Below are positions 13,701 through 24,199 of a stretch of 62,000 nt of DNA, one piece after another. Under the pieces are notes generated by a model, which saw only the letters and a program-made list of their open reading frames with translations, did no database searches and was not told the origin of the DNA. This DNA comes from Symbiodinium natans. Taxonomy: Eukaryota > Sar > Dinophyceae > Suessiales > Symbiodiniaceae. Position 1 is the stretch's first letter, and every line of letters begins with the position of its first letter. The stretch spans positions 182,501 to 244,500 of the forward strand of contig CAJNDS010002377.1 of the NCBI GenBank assembly GCA_905221605.1, in the 5' to 3' direction. The position numbers and the translations under genes are program-made.

Positions 13701-16315
13701 TTTTGGTTTACAAGGGGTGTATAATTAAGGGGAACTGAACCCCCAAAATAATGAGGCCTACTCTGGGTCCTAGTAGGGTTGAAGCATGTTTTCAGAACCC
13801 GGGTACCAAGAAAAGTCCATGATTTAGATCGGACCCTCATGTCGCCTCATCGCGTTGATCTGCTCATAGGGCTGCAGGAAGAAGGACACCCCGGCATCAC
13901 CGCCACTGATGAACCTTGGAAGTCACTGGGGGTTTACGAGAACCAGGGGCCCTACTACAGACCCTCTACATGAACTTAGAACCCCAACTGTACAACTGTG
14001 TGGGGAAAAAGGCCCTGGAGCGTTTTCCGAAAGGGTTCCGGGAGCGCGGTTCCGGAATGATATAAAGTTTTTGCCATGTGCACCTCTGCGAGGAATCGTC
14101 CTGGCACCGTGGATGCGCTGCAGACGATGAAAAAGCTGTGCGTTCTGCTGTTGGGGATGCTTGCTGGGATTATTTGAGGGCCCCGAAAAGGCGTAACCCT
14201 CCCCCCACACACACCACAAGCTGGCAGCTGTCAACCAAAAGTGTCGTGTCCAGCCACTTGTTCATTCAAGCAGCTTCTTCGTACCGTCTCTGGTGGTGAT
14301 GATGTACCTTACTTGCCCTGTTCCTTTAAGGCAACACTGGGGTCTTCACCATCTTGAGTGGGCTGCGCAGAGACGTCCTAATGAGAGGAAAGGTGCACGT
14401 GGTGAGGGTCCACCTTGATGATTTGTCTTGCCTCGATGCGATCATCATCCTCGCCGGGGATGAATGGGCCCTTCTCCTCGCAGGTGGCTACGGGTGAGCA
14501 ACGAACAAGAAGCGACAGACGAAGCCATGAGATCCCCTAAACCCTAAACCCTAAACCCGAAACCCTAAACTCTCAGCAACTCCCCCGACTCCGTCACGAG
14601 ACGCCACTGGTCCGAACCAGTCGTCCGCGAGCTGACAACAACAGCCGTCTCGTCGTCGACGTGCACAGCTGCCTCGATCCCCCTGGGACAGGACCTCACA
14701 TGAAGTAGGGTATATAATGGTATATAATGGTATATAAGGGTATATTTTCTTGTACCACCAAAAGGACACCAAGTATATACACTGACCAATATCAAAAAGG
14801 AACCTTATATACACTCACCAAAAACAGTAATATAAACCCTGCTTCACATCACATGGGCGAAAGGCTGTGCGGCGGAGGAAAGGTATCAGCTCAAGGGCAC
14901 GATCTGCAGCTGGGAAGCTCCAAAGGCCGTGGGAAAACCAGCTGCTCCCCCTTCTCCACGCGCACGCCGCCATTGTCGTTAAAGAGCCGCACATACCTAG
15001 GTGGGCTGTTTAGTCAAATAGCCTCTTCAATGCTACATAAGGGGACATACAAAACGAATACAAAACGGTCTAGATATGTCTAGATACTCATCCTTCTTGA
15101 GGTTGAATCCCGCCCTTGTCTCCATGACATGGTCCTCTGGCCCAGGGAAGAAGAGCTTCTCCCCTTTCTCAATGCGCTCCTGGCCATCCTTGTTTCTCAC
15201 CCGCACGAACTGCTCCCGTGACAGGCTGATGCCCGTGCCCTTCTTCTCAACTTCCTCGGTGGGTTCGGGAACAAGGACTCGTGGCCCAGTGACAACCCTC
15301 CGGTCGCCAGTGCGCTTCTGCAGGAGCTTCACGTACTCATGGCTCTGCAGCACAAGCTTCCGAGTCTTCTCAGAAACCGAGTCGTAAGCACCGGGGAAAT
15401 AGAGCTTCGGACCCAGCTGCGTGGTCATGGCCCCAGAAATTTGGTCGGTGACTGTGACATACCACTCGTCCTCCAGCACGAGCGCCGGCCGTCTCTGTGC
15501 CTTTGCCAGAAATGGTATGAAGAAGGCCGTTGCAGGACCATTGATCACAATCTTGTCAGACGGATACCTTGCGAAAGCAAATGCCCCAGTTTCAGCACAA
15601 ACCTTCTCCTTTAAACGCTCTGGTATTTTTAAGGGTAAGAATTTTAAGAAGGCTCTTTTTTGGGGGGTCGAAGTTAAGATTCATGGCTCCTACAGCCCCC
15701 CCCCCCCCTCAAAAAAAAAAAAAAAACAATAAACAAAAATTAGAAAAATTAGAAAAAACATGAAAAAGCCCAAACCATCAGTCTGGGCGCTGGAGCAGGA
15801 GTTGCTCATCCCTTCTCAAGAAGGCTACTGGCCCCATCGTGTGGCCTGCCAGGCTTATGAGGCCAAGCACCAGGACGACCAGCAAGATGCAGGCGACGGG
15901 GACCAGAATACGAGTAGAAAGGCCCTCCGGGAGCGCTGTTTCAAGGGTTTTATGGTTTAGGGTTTAGGGTTTAGGGTTTTCCCCGCCCTGAAGATCAACA
16001 CCTCGGAACATAACTGCTCGCGGATGGGCTGTAAAGGCTTAGATGGTTTAGAGCTTAGGGCTTAGTAGCTTCGGCGGTTTACTATGAGGGTTGGTGCATG
16101 GCCGCGTCTTGCCTGGGACACCGGATCCTCTTGCGAGAAGAGGTTGACAAACCTTAGGGGCTGCATACCCTAGCCCAAAACAAGGTTCACCTTCTGTTTG
16201 TAATAGGGTTATTGTATAACCAAAACAATTCAAGGCCAACTACTCGGCCCCTAAGAAACGGTGCTTCCTCGTGGTCGTGCCCAATTAAATTCCTGGTGTG
16301 CGGCGCTGCCTCCAT
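4674..16315 (-). CDS. Major-vault-protein-like gene with N-terminal membrane segment (multi-exon, hand-assembled)
   Basis: Coding islands on the minus strand join in phase and follow the domain order of major vault protein (MVP), the shell protein of vault particles. The proposed start exon (16315-16265, beginning MEAAPHTRN) joins 15924-15791, which encodes a strongly hydrophobic segment (residues about 23-43), then 15567-15088, 14996-14919, 14682-14571 and 14476 onward, which carry beta repeats of 40-50 residues. Next come 12249-12204, 11853-11812, 11394 down, 10926 or 10946 down to 10851, 10569-10502 and 9935 down (shoulder domain), coiled-coil exons near 8240 and 7668, then 5450 down, and a last exon 4740-4674 with TAA. 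All clear acceptors are AG followed by G, except the alternative 10946 start; donors are GC or GT. Introns hold TTTAGGG tracts and a dead LINE. Gene unity beyond 9.9 kb is inferred. Confidence 0.6.
5390..5450 (-). CDS. Probable exon of the vault-like gene
   Basis: After the acceptor GGAG, the minus strand reads VERRLALFKLFEETFRK with GC-rich third positions, flanked by TTTAGGG-type intron sequence on both sides. It is helical and charged, as expected near the cap end of a vault-like protein. Assignment to the gene rests on strand, position and style only. Confidence 0.45.
7575..8245 (-). CDS. Vault-like gene, coiled-coil exons
   Basis: Two minus-strand coding islands have strong heptad character. 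One near 8240-8165 reads RDKLRTNTINRLKKQESENQ; the other starts at 7668 after AAG and reads VERERMLAQIELEHQRTKL and continues acidic. The MVP cap is a long coiled coil at the same place in the domain order. Exact exon ends are not settled. A poly-C run at 7691-7703 lies just upstream in the intron. Confidence 0.5.
8620..9100 (-). pseudogene. Decayed LINE-type reverse transcriptase inside an intron
   Basis: On the minus strand the motifs of a non-LTR retrotransposon reverse transcriptase appear in order but in shifting frames: LFLDWKQA (motif A region) near 8960, ALRRLGFHEHYVQIIEESYT near 8920, GLRQGCPI near 8825, and the catalytic YADD at 8681-8670 within FDLEYADDRFLM. Frameshifts and stops show it is dead. 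It is nested between coding islands of the vault-like gene, on the same strand. Confidence 0.75.
9455..9590 (-). CDS. Unassigned coding island
   Basis: The minus strand is open with high third-position GC and contains RLPTEHPSFEVMSDICQALT followed by a His/Asp-rich stretch ending near HVPR. It lies between the shoulder exon at 9.9 kb and the LINE relic at 8.6-9.1 kb. It could be a further exon of the vault-like gene or a captured fragment. It does not match a vault domain I know. Confidence 0.35.
9830..12249 (-). CDS. Vault-like gene, shoulder-domain exons
   Basis: Exon 12249-12204 (YLVDVESIDTRWQ) ends at a GT donor. Exon 11853-11812 (DAEFKFTVQTSDNA) joins in phase 0 to exon 11394 down (VKLNLEGHIFWQVVDV). 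Exon 10926/10946-10851 (KDPKGDVWKNTRHVLNQVVSK) joins exon 10569-10502 (VNLAEFMEAFNNLVKNA), whose GA end is completed by exon 9935 down (FYDMRGTRVHRVEVTGY). The order T-x-D-x-A, L-x-L-x-x-x-W, GD then V-x-L-x-x-F, then F-x-x-x-G-x-x-V-x-x-V-x-V follows the MVP shoulder and the start of its cap. Third-position GC is high within these exons and falls in the flanking TTTAGGG-rich introns. Confidence 0.65.
10273..10345 (+). other. Possible plus-strand coding island
   Basis: The plus strand reads KKLNTFDKTLQKNDEDETPP with strongly GC-biased third positions, between two minus-strand exons of the vault-like gene. No acceptor with AG followed by G is clear. It may be a fragment of another gene inserted in the intron, or a chance bias. 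Confidence 0.25.
12661..12863. repeat. Telomere-type tracts flanking a possible exon
   Basis: CCCTAAA is repeated at 12661-12692 and TTTAGGG at 12831-12863, in opposite orientation. Between them, the minus strand from 12803 reads VELWHIP after an AAG acceptor, followed in another frame by SSGTSPDDLQAGR. The island may be one more exon of the vault-like gene; its borders are unclear. Confidence 0.55.
12963..13462. repeat. 21-bp satellite present in both orientations
   Basis: The unit GACGAAGGACTTGGCTTATTC is repeated directly from 12963 to about 13245, then inverted from about 13261 to 13345 (GAATAAGCCAAGTCCTTCGTC), then direct again from 13355 to 13462. Because 21 is a multiple of three, long open frames appear on both strands; these are artefacts of the repeat. 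Inverted blocks could pair into a hairpin. An AAAT/AT microsatellite follows at 13475-13520. Confidence 0.9.
14378..15924 (-). CDS. Vault-like gene, membrane segment plus beta-repeat exons
   Basis: Exon 15924-15791 encodes GLSTRILVPVACILL and onward, a single predicted membrane helix followed by a short polar stretch; it ends CA before a GC donor. Exon 15567-15088 restores the glutamine codon and gives three repeats with the pattern xxVxxxDxxTGxxRxxxGPxxxxPGPxxxV. A 91-bp GT-AG intron (15087-14997) leads to exon 14996-14919 (repeat containing VRVEKGEQLVFPRP), then a GC-AG intron to exon 14682-14571 (AAVHVDDETAVVV) and exon 14476 down (EKGPFIPGEDDD). Phases agree at every join. Repeats of this length and pattern match the MVP body repeats; a band-7-type protein is the main alternative. 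Confidence 0.7.
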
Positions 16316-16360
16316 GGATGGCAAGTGGGCCCACGACCCGCCCGAGACTCACAACAAAGA

Positions 16361-16383
16361 AGGCTTTGAGCCAAAGGCTTGAG
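16361..16383 (-). other. Degenerate tandem spliced-leader relic
   Basis: The minus strand reads CTCAAGCCTTTGGCTCAAAG. The dinoflagellate spliced leader ends CCATTTTGGCTCAAG, so this looks like the tail of one leader followed by a second, slightly altered leader. It lies 46-68 bp upstream of the proposed start codon of the vault-like gene at 16315. Tandem leader relics are known from dinoflagellate genes that were copied back from mRNA. The ten-base core alone could arise by chance. Confidence 0.4.
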
Positions 16384-16384
16384 T

Positions 16385-16482
16385 TAGGGTTTAGGGTTTA
16401 GGGTTTAGGGTTCAGGGTTCAGGGTTCAGGTTTTTTTTTTTAGGGTTTAGGGTCTAGGGTCTAGGGTTTAGGGTTTAGGGTT
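16385..16482. repeat. TTTAGGG tract
   Basis: About a dozen copies of TTTAGGG and one-base variants (TTCAGGG, TCTAGGG) are interrupted by a T-run at 16431-16441. It lies immediately upstream of the vault-like gene and its leader relic. Confidence 0.9.
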
Positions 16483-17138
16483 GCGCTCACAGTTCCCATT
16501 AGCACATCGTGCAACATGAGGTTTTCCCACCCAAGTCTAGAGAAAAGAACGGCTTTCCTAAGCTTTCCCATGAAACTATAGAGAATTAGCTTCAGGGACA
16601 CGAGCCAAACCCTAAAAACAAATGCCCAATTTACAAAACCCCTAAACAAGTCCTTCTGAACCCCCCTCTACCCCACCCTGAAGCCCTGAACCCTCAACCC
16701 TGATGCCTCATCTTCGCCTTCTCAGCAAACTGCCAGAATTCGCGGACACGCCTGAACCCTTGGTGAGGGGGTCGGCGGCACTAGCGGTGGCCATTGAATG
16801 TTCGCTTCATCTGCGCTTTCATTTCCGCTTGGTGCGCTCCTCATGTGTTTATCATGTCCGTTTCCGGGTTTGTTCCCGCTTCAGTCCCGCTTGTGCTCCA
16901 TGTCCAGTTTCGCTCTCTCTCTCCCTCTCCTATATATAGTCCCCTTAGAACCTTAACCAAAATGTGTAATATCCTCTTGGCTTTCTATTTAACAGAACTA
17001 AAGAAGTAATTCCAAGGCGGATATAGTCTCTCGGCCGTTGCATCCAGAGTTCATGTCTGCTTGATTTTTTCCTTCAGCTCCGCTTCATTTGTGTCTCGAT
17101 TCTGCTTCATGTCCGCGTCACTTCCGTCTTATGTCCAC

Positions 17139-17185
17139 CCCTAAACCCTAAACCCTAAACCCTAAACCCTAAACCCTAAACCCAC
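17139..17185. repeat. CCCTAAA tract
   Basis: Six near-perfect CCCTAAA units lie in a stretch otherwise rich in TTCATGTCCGC-like words (16795-17250), which are themselves loosely repeated. No gene was recognised from 16.5 to 17.4 kb. Confidence 0.9.
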
Positions 17186-17399
17186 TTCATTTCTGCCTAA
17201 AATCAGTGAACAGAAATGCCCACCTTCGTTTCCATGTCTCCCTTCGTCTCTCTTTCTTTTTCCGCCCCCCAATGCCGAATTGACTCCGCTGCCTCTTTAA
17301 ACTTCAGACACTGAAACAATAGGAACCCTTTCAATCGTTTCAGAAAATGTTGATGTTATATGTATAAACATGCTTTCGTATAAGCCACGATAAAAATAT

Positions 17400-20300
17400 T
17401 CAATCATGGAGTAGTCAAACAGACAACAGTTCACTCACCTTTTCAAGCTCGGGGGTGCGAAGTGAGTCCATATCATACCTCAACTGCACGCAGCACGCAC
17501 AGACGTTTCATGGATCGTGATCCTTCCAATGCGTACCACTGCATGCAAGGGGCACAGCTATCTCAACCTCCAACCCCGGGTCATTTGTTCCAGTCGGAAA
17601 TCTTTGTTGACCGAGCGCGGCGAGTGCACATGCGGATGGCTTGCCAGATGTTGAGTACCTTTGTCCCTGGACTGCGATAAGGACTGCAAGCTCTTGTGGG
17701 AAGGTCTTTCATACGCGGTAGACACGTCTTGTCTATGCAACCGTTACAAGCCACTTGCACTTGCAAAAGCCAGGCGTCGAGACGCAGCGAGGCAAGCGTT
17801 GGCAATGGGGAAAGTGCACAAGCGGCGTCTCTGTGTGCGCTATTTGCCTGGCCTTGGCATCCCAGATTCACATTCTCCAGGCACAACGCGGCTCAGTTGA
17901 GCCCCAGCCTTTACGACTTTACGCTTGCAAGGCCAGGCCTCCATGGCTTCCGCGAGGACGTGCACTCATGCCACTGCGGGAACACGGGGCGCAAGGGCAT
18001 GCAAGGGCCTTGGACGTAGGTCAATTTCAAGTTCGGGGTGTTGGGTTTCGGCTGTGGTGCGCGCAGCACTGGCACGCCATGCCAGGGACGTGGCGCGCCG
18101 CGGCTTGCGATGCAACATGGTCATCGTCTGCCAAGAACATGGTGCCCAACGGGGCACCACCTAGCTGACCTAGCTCATCCTAGCTTTTACTGGGACACCC
18201 ACCGTGCACAGCCGGCACAGCCGGAAAAACCGCACGGCGAGTAATGCTGGCGACGTGGTCTCCCTAAGTCCCCTTGTTTGGCAATTTGGATCGTGTACCA
18301 TGAAATCCTGGCTATGCCCACAACACATGCACCTCCTCGCGTGGTGCACCGCGGCACTGCCCTGCATCTCTCGTGCAGACATCAGGAGCTGTCGTCTGCT
18401 GAAGTGGCATGTGCCGTGAGAATTGGCGCTCTGATTCTTGTGAACCTGCTCGAAGATCTCATGCTCGAAGACTTCATGTCAGGATGCACAACGACCTAAA
18501 CAAAGACATGCGTGCAGTCAGCTGGCGCAGAAAAGGGCATCTGTAAATGACTGCTGTTCTCTTTCTCGTCGCACTGTATGATGCACAGAAGCGTAGTGAC
18601 CTAGCTTGGCAGCGAAGCAACATCGCATTTGGGGAGGCAGCCCGTGTGTCCAAGCAGCCTGCAATTTGTGGATTTGGAGCCTTCAGAAGTCTCCTCTGCT
18701 TCAGGTGAGCTGCGCTTATGGCTGGAAGTGTGACGGGACGTGCAATCTGGCAGAGAATCTCCCCCTATGCCAAGTTACTTCCCTGCGTGGCAAGGAGCGA
18801 CAGCACTTCCACGAAAAGTTGCGCGGCAATAGTACCTAGCACCGACTATGGCGCTCGCGGAACTTTCAGAGCCTCGCACCCAAGGCACGTGATGTGGAAA
18901 GATTGAAAAAGAAAACGAGCCCTGGACGGAACTCTCCCCCGCCTCGACTGAGGCGACTGCCTCAAGCTATGCGACAGCATACCTGTGCGCTTTAAAGGCA
19001 AACTTAACTACCTGTCACACGTTCGTAGGTGTACTATTCCTGCACTCTCCGTATCTTCTGTTCGTTGCCAAGTATGCAGTGCATGAGGCAATGCCCTCCG
19101 GCTAGAACTTCCGAGAGACAAGAAGCAAAGCATGCCTTCGAGCCCTCATCCCGCAAAACTTGCAGCACAAGGGCAGGAAGAACGCATGGGACGGCGAAGG
19201 CCCGAAATATCTTCGCATGCAGAAGCGATGATTGCAGAAGCGAGACACTGGCACTGCAAGAGCCGGAAAGACACCCCTCCGAGAACGAAGCAAAGAATGG
19301 AAGTTAAAAGCGCGCAGCAGGTGCCGGGGCACTGCCGGCTCTAGGCCTATGGCCACCTGGCCCAAGCCATGGCTACTTGTGCCACGGCAAAGTGCACGGA
19401 GCGCGAGAGCTCTTGCAGTGCAGGGGGCCCAAGGGCCGCGACAGAAGCGGAGCCTGAGCGGCGACGTCGCAACCCGTGCCTGCACGGGCCTGTCAGGCCG
19501 CCACGTGTGCAAAGCGGTGGGGCGGGCACATTTCACAGTCCGGGCTCCACGAGCTTCGCGGGAAGAGTGCTGTAATGCTGGGAGAGCAGTACTTAACTCA
19601 AAGCGGACGCGGAGCGATTTCATGCTATGAAACAAACTTCCTCTGATGAGTGGCACGCGGCACGGACCACGATTGCGGTTTTAACGATGCTTGCTTCCTC
19701 TGCGACGACTTTGCATGACTCATGGCAACCCGCTTTCGGCCGGGCCCGACTTGAAATACGAAGCCCAAAACTAAAACTCGAAAGCAGGCCCTAAGCCCTG
19801 AAGGTTTTTAAGCCCTCATGTAGGCTGGGGCCCAAGGATTATTCGGAGGAACCTTGCGGGGGGGGGGGGGGGCTGGGGCGGCTGGAGTGTGCTTCTTTTG
19901 AAGCTTTACATGCCATGACTAGACCTGCGCATGCGCCTCATCGAAGCGGACCATGGCGGGCTCGGGGCCCAAGCACGATCACTTTGCTCAGCAAGACCCT
20001 GTACCGGAGCTGCACCCTTGTTGGGTTTTCCCCACCGCTCAGGCGGTGCGGCTGTTCCATGGCTGCAACATCCCGAGACGCGCCGAGGATCGCCAAGGCT
20101 GTGCGGATGGCAGGCTTTGCCACCTTCGCCGGCTTGTGAAGCTGGGGGATATTTAAGAAGGTGGAGTCTTGGTGCAGTCTTCCGCCGCCTCGTGGCAGTC
20201 TAGATGCAGAGCCATGAGGCCTCGGACCCTCATTTGACCAGGATTCCGACTTTTATCGCCTTCGCGAAGGCGCCTTCGCTCGCACAAACTGCGTCTCGGC

Positions 20301-20940
20301 AGTGATGAGCCACTTCAGCAGCAACAGCTGGGTTCCGGGAACTCAAATCGAGATGTCCACCTGAGGCCCCAACAAAGACCCCCAAGACAGACTGGGCATC
20401 ACTGTTCGCATCGCTGGCATTCAAAGTGCAGGGACAAGCCAAGGGGAGCAGAATCTTGTGGCAGATGTATGAGACCTTCTGGGACCTTCGGCCTTGGGCT
20501 CTCAAGGCTTTGAGGGATTCTTTGGCGCTGCTCCGTGAGCTTCCTTGTAAGGGGCCTAAAGAGGCCTTGTAAGGGGGCCGCAGAAAGATTCCACTGAACT
20601 CCCAGGCTGTGCCGGCACCTGGCCCGCAAGCCACGGAAGGAGTCCGATCACTGGATTGGTATGAGGTGAATGAGGTGCCGAACCTTCCCTCGCTGTCGGC
20701 ATTAGGCCATTGCCAGGGTTCGACATGAAGACCCGAAGTTCCATGGGGCCAGAAGCTTCAAGTGCAAAGCATGCCGCGTGCAGATGCGCACACGCCACCA
20801 AGGCCCTCAGGACCAGGCGCCCCTTGTTCCTTCACACACACACTGAAGTCGCACGGCTAGATGCATCCCTCAAGATCACGGCTCACACACATTAGCAGCA
20901 TGAGCGGAGCCCTGCAGTCTACCTCCCTGCAAGCTTGGCG
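17400..20940. other. Unique region, nothing recognised
   Basis: This stretch largely lacks the TTTAGGG tracts (one G-run lies at 19859-19872) and is richer in GC. Several open frames exceed 100 codons on both strands (for example minus 19656-19102, 184 codons), but they overlap each other and none shows a domain, signal peptide or codon bias I trust. Spliced exons could be hidden here. Confidence 0.5.
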
Positions 20941-20949
20941 CGTCTACGA

Positions 20950-23930
20950 GCGCCAGTGGCACGCCTTTGGGCACAGCACTCCGCACGCGAGCGTGCGGCT
21001 GAGGTGCTGGCGCACCAGTCACCGCATGCCAGCCTTGCAGAATTGAGTATCAGTGTCGATTAAGACCAGAAAAGAGTCACAGCTGCTGGTGGAGCTGCAC
21101 CGCGGAGCATCACGCCCAAGTGGCGCTGCTTAGAACCCAGCAACATTTCCCTTCTTGTGAATGCAAGTCGCAAGGTAACGGTCTGACGTAAAAAGGAATG
21201 CCGCGAGCGCAGCAGGGGGAGTCCATGATGAGGAGAAGATGTCCTGGCGAACGCTTAGATTAAGCTAGCAGAAGGCTAGAGGCCATGGCACGCAGAGGCA
21301 GAGGGCTGAGCAAAAGTCAGATTGGGGAGCTCCGCTTTTGCTTGCCCAGTCAAAGTGGTATTTCCCACCATTTTCCCGGATTTTCGATAGGGTGCCGGCA
21401 CTTGTCCATGCACTTGTATCGCAGCAGGATCTACGGAATCGAGGCACACACACGCACGGAGCCTTTGGGCACAGCACTCATACCGGCCTCTTCTCCATGT
21501 GGCAGTGGCTGGTGAGCCAAGCTGGCTGCGTCCGGAGGCTGGTAAAATCTATCTGCAAACTTCCGCATCCGAGCAGAGGGCTATGGTTGATAGAAGGACT
21601 TCACAACTGTGCGATTCGTAATGGAACGAGCAGGACAGGCGGGACAAGCGGCTGGCAAAAGACGTCCCACGGTCGAGAAAGCACAATCCTGGAGAACTCC
21701 GCACGCGAGCGTGCGGCTGAGGTGCTGGCGAACCAATCACCGCATGCCAGCCTTGCAGAATTGAGTATCCACAGTATTGGTTAAGACCAAAAAAGAATCA
21801 CAGCTGCTGGTGGAGCTGCACCGCGGAGCATCACGCCCAAGTGGCGCTGCTTAGAACCCAGCAACATTTCCCTTCTTGTGAATGCAAGTCGCAAGGTAAC
21901 GGTCTGACGTAAAAAGGAATGCCGCGAGCGCAGCAGGGGGAGTCCATGATGAGGAGAAGATGTACTGGCGAACGCTTAGATTAAGCTAGCAGAAGGCTAG
22001 AGGCCATGGCACGCAGGGGCAGAGGGCTGAGCAAAAGTCAGATTGGGGAGCTCCGCTTTTGCTTGCCCAGTCAAAGTGGTATTTCCCACCATTTTCCCGG
22101 ATTCTCGATAGGGTGCCGGCACTTGTCCATGCACTTGTATCGCAGCAGGATCTACGGAATCGAGGACGCACACACACGCACAGAGCCTTTGGGCACAGAA
22201 CCAAACAGGCGCAATCGTGGCATGCAGGCTTATCTAGGCCTCTTCTCCATGTGGCAGTAGCTGGTGAGCCAAGCTGGCTGCGTCCGGAGGCTGGTAAAAT
22301 CTGCTATCTGCAAACTTCCGCATCCGAGCAGAGGGCTATGGTTGATGGAAGGACTTCACAACTGTGCGATTCGTAATGGAACGAGCAGGACAGGCGGGAC
22401 AAGCGGCTGGCAAAAGACGTCCCACGGTCGAGAAAGCACAATCCTGGAGCACTCCGCACGCGAGCGTGTGGCTGAGGTGCTGGCGAACCAATCACCGCCT
22501 GCCAGCGTACGTTTATTTCTGGCACTGCTGCAAGTTTCTCATTTTTGCTGCAGATTTACGGCACTGACAAAAACAGCGCTAATGTTACGGCACGCTACGG
22601 TTTTGTACGGCACTTTACGCATGCAAAAACAGCAACTTTTGCACGGTGCCGCAAATCTCTTAGTTGTCCAGTAACCTGGGGGAATTAACGGTTATCCTTT
22701 GGGATTGTATGGATTGGAATACCCCAAAAAGGTTAAAGGTTACCTACTCTACTACTAAGTACTGCCTAGCTAGACAGTGCCTAAAAATTCTGGCGCTGCG
22801 AAAAGTAGCTGTTAATAATCGGCTACTACCGCGTTCCAGGTAGAACCTAGCAAGATTTCCCTTTTTGTGAATGCAAGTCGCAAGGTAACGGTCTGACGGG
22901 CAAACAAGCGCGCCCGCATTCTACAAACATAGTGGGGTAAAAAGGAATGCCGCGAGCATCCGCGAACCCAGTGAGACTGTTGTGAAGGATGATGAGGAGA
23001 AGATGTACTGGCGAACTCGAAGAAGCTTAGATCAAGCTTTCAGAACGCTAGAGGCCATGGCACGAAGGGGCAGAGGGCTGAGCAAAAGTTAGACTGGGGA
23101 GCTCCGCTTTTGCTTGCCCAGTCAAAGTGGTATTTCCCACCATTTTCCCGGATTCTCGATAGGTTGCCGGCACTTGTCCATGCACTTGTATCGCAGTAGG
23201 ATCTACGGAATCTAGGACGCACACACACGCACGGCACTCATATCGGCCTCTTCTCCATGTGGCAGTGGCTGGTGAGCCAAGCTGGCTGCGTCCGGAGGCT
23301 GGTAAAATCTATCTGCAAACTTCCGCATCCGAGCAGAGGGCTATGGTTGATAGAAGGACTTCACAACTGTGCGATTCGTAATGGAACGAGCAGGACAGGC
23401 GGGACAAGCGGCTGGCAAAAGACGTCCCACGGTCGAGAAAGAACAATCCTGGAGAACTCCGCACGCGAGCGTGCGGCTGAGGTGCTGGCGAACCAATCAC
23501 CGCATGCCAGCCTTGCAGAATTGAGTATCCACAGTATCGGTTAAGACCAGAAAAGAATCACAGCTGCTGGTGGAGCTGCGCCGCGGAGCATCACGCCCGA
23601 GTGGCGTTGCTTAGAACCCAGCAACATTTCCCTTCTTGTGAATGCAAGTCGCAAGATAACGGTCTGCGCCCGCCTTCTGCAAACATAGTGGTGTAAAAAG
23701 GAATGCCGCGAGCATCCGCGAACATCTGCGAACCCGGGGAGACTGTGAAGGAGCCCAGCAAGGGGAGTCCATGATGAGGAGAGCTTAAATGAAGCTAGCA
23801 GAAGGCTAGAGGCAATGCCACGAAGGGCAGCTGAGAAAAAATTAGATTGGGGAGCTCCGCTTTTGCTTGCCCAGTCAAAGTGGTATTTCCGCTTTCCCGG
23901 ACTTTTTCGATAGAGTGCCGGCAAAAAGAG
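20950..23930. repeat. Tandem array of about 0.72-1.0 kb units
   Basis: A marker with the 18-base palindrome CCGCACGCGAGCGTGCGG begins units at about 20980, 21699, 22453 and 23459, giving steps of about 720, 754 and 1006 bp. Shared blocks include TTTCCCACCATTTTCCCGGA and AACGGTCTGACG. The third unit is longer because of unrelated sequence inserted at about 22505-22840. The last unit is truncated near 23900. Open frames on each strand recur with the array and do not resemble known proteins. Confidence 0.85.
22505..22840. other. Insertion within the third array unit
   Basis: Between CACCGCCTGCCAGC and AGAACCTAGCAAGATTTCCC, the third unit holds about 330 bp absent from its neighbours. It contains several TACGGCAC/TTACGGCA words and CAAAAACAGC repeated. 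No terminal repeats or coding motif were identified, so the insertion type is unknown. Confidence 0.5.
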
Positions 23931-24002
23931 GCAGCAGAAGGAATGCAAGTCTGCCATGACTTTTGCACAAGCTGCTAAAGGATGCTAAAGGCTTTTGCGC
24001 GG

Positions 24003-24066
24003 AGCAGTTGCCAATCAGCCCCCAGTCAACCCCCCAGTCAACGCCCCAGTCAATGCCCCAGTCTGC
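24003..24066. repeat. Short CCCCAGTCAA repeat
   Basis: Five tandem copies of a 12-14 bp word (CCCCAGTCAACG and variants) occur at 24018-24062. On the minus strand they would read as DWGVDWGVDWG. The surrounding sequence gives no support for a gene. Confidence 0.7.
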
Positions 24067-24199
24067 ACAACTGGGGGGCAAGCCATGGCTTTGCTCACCG
24101 TGCGTGCACGACCGTATGCTAGCGGCCTCGCGCGAAGTCACATTAGAGAACCCCGGCATAGCCGGTCTCGATTGCAGCCTAGACTTGGCTGACTTTGGA

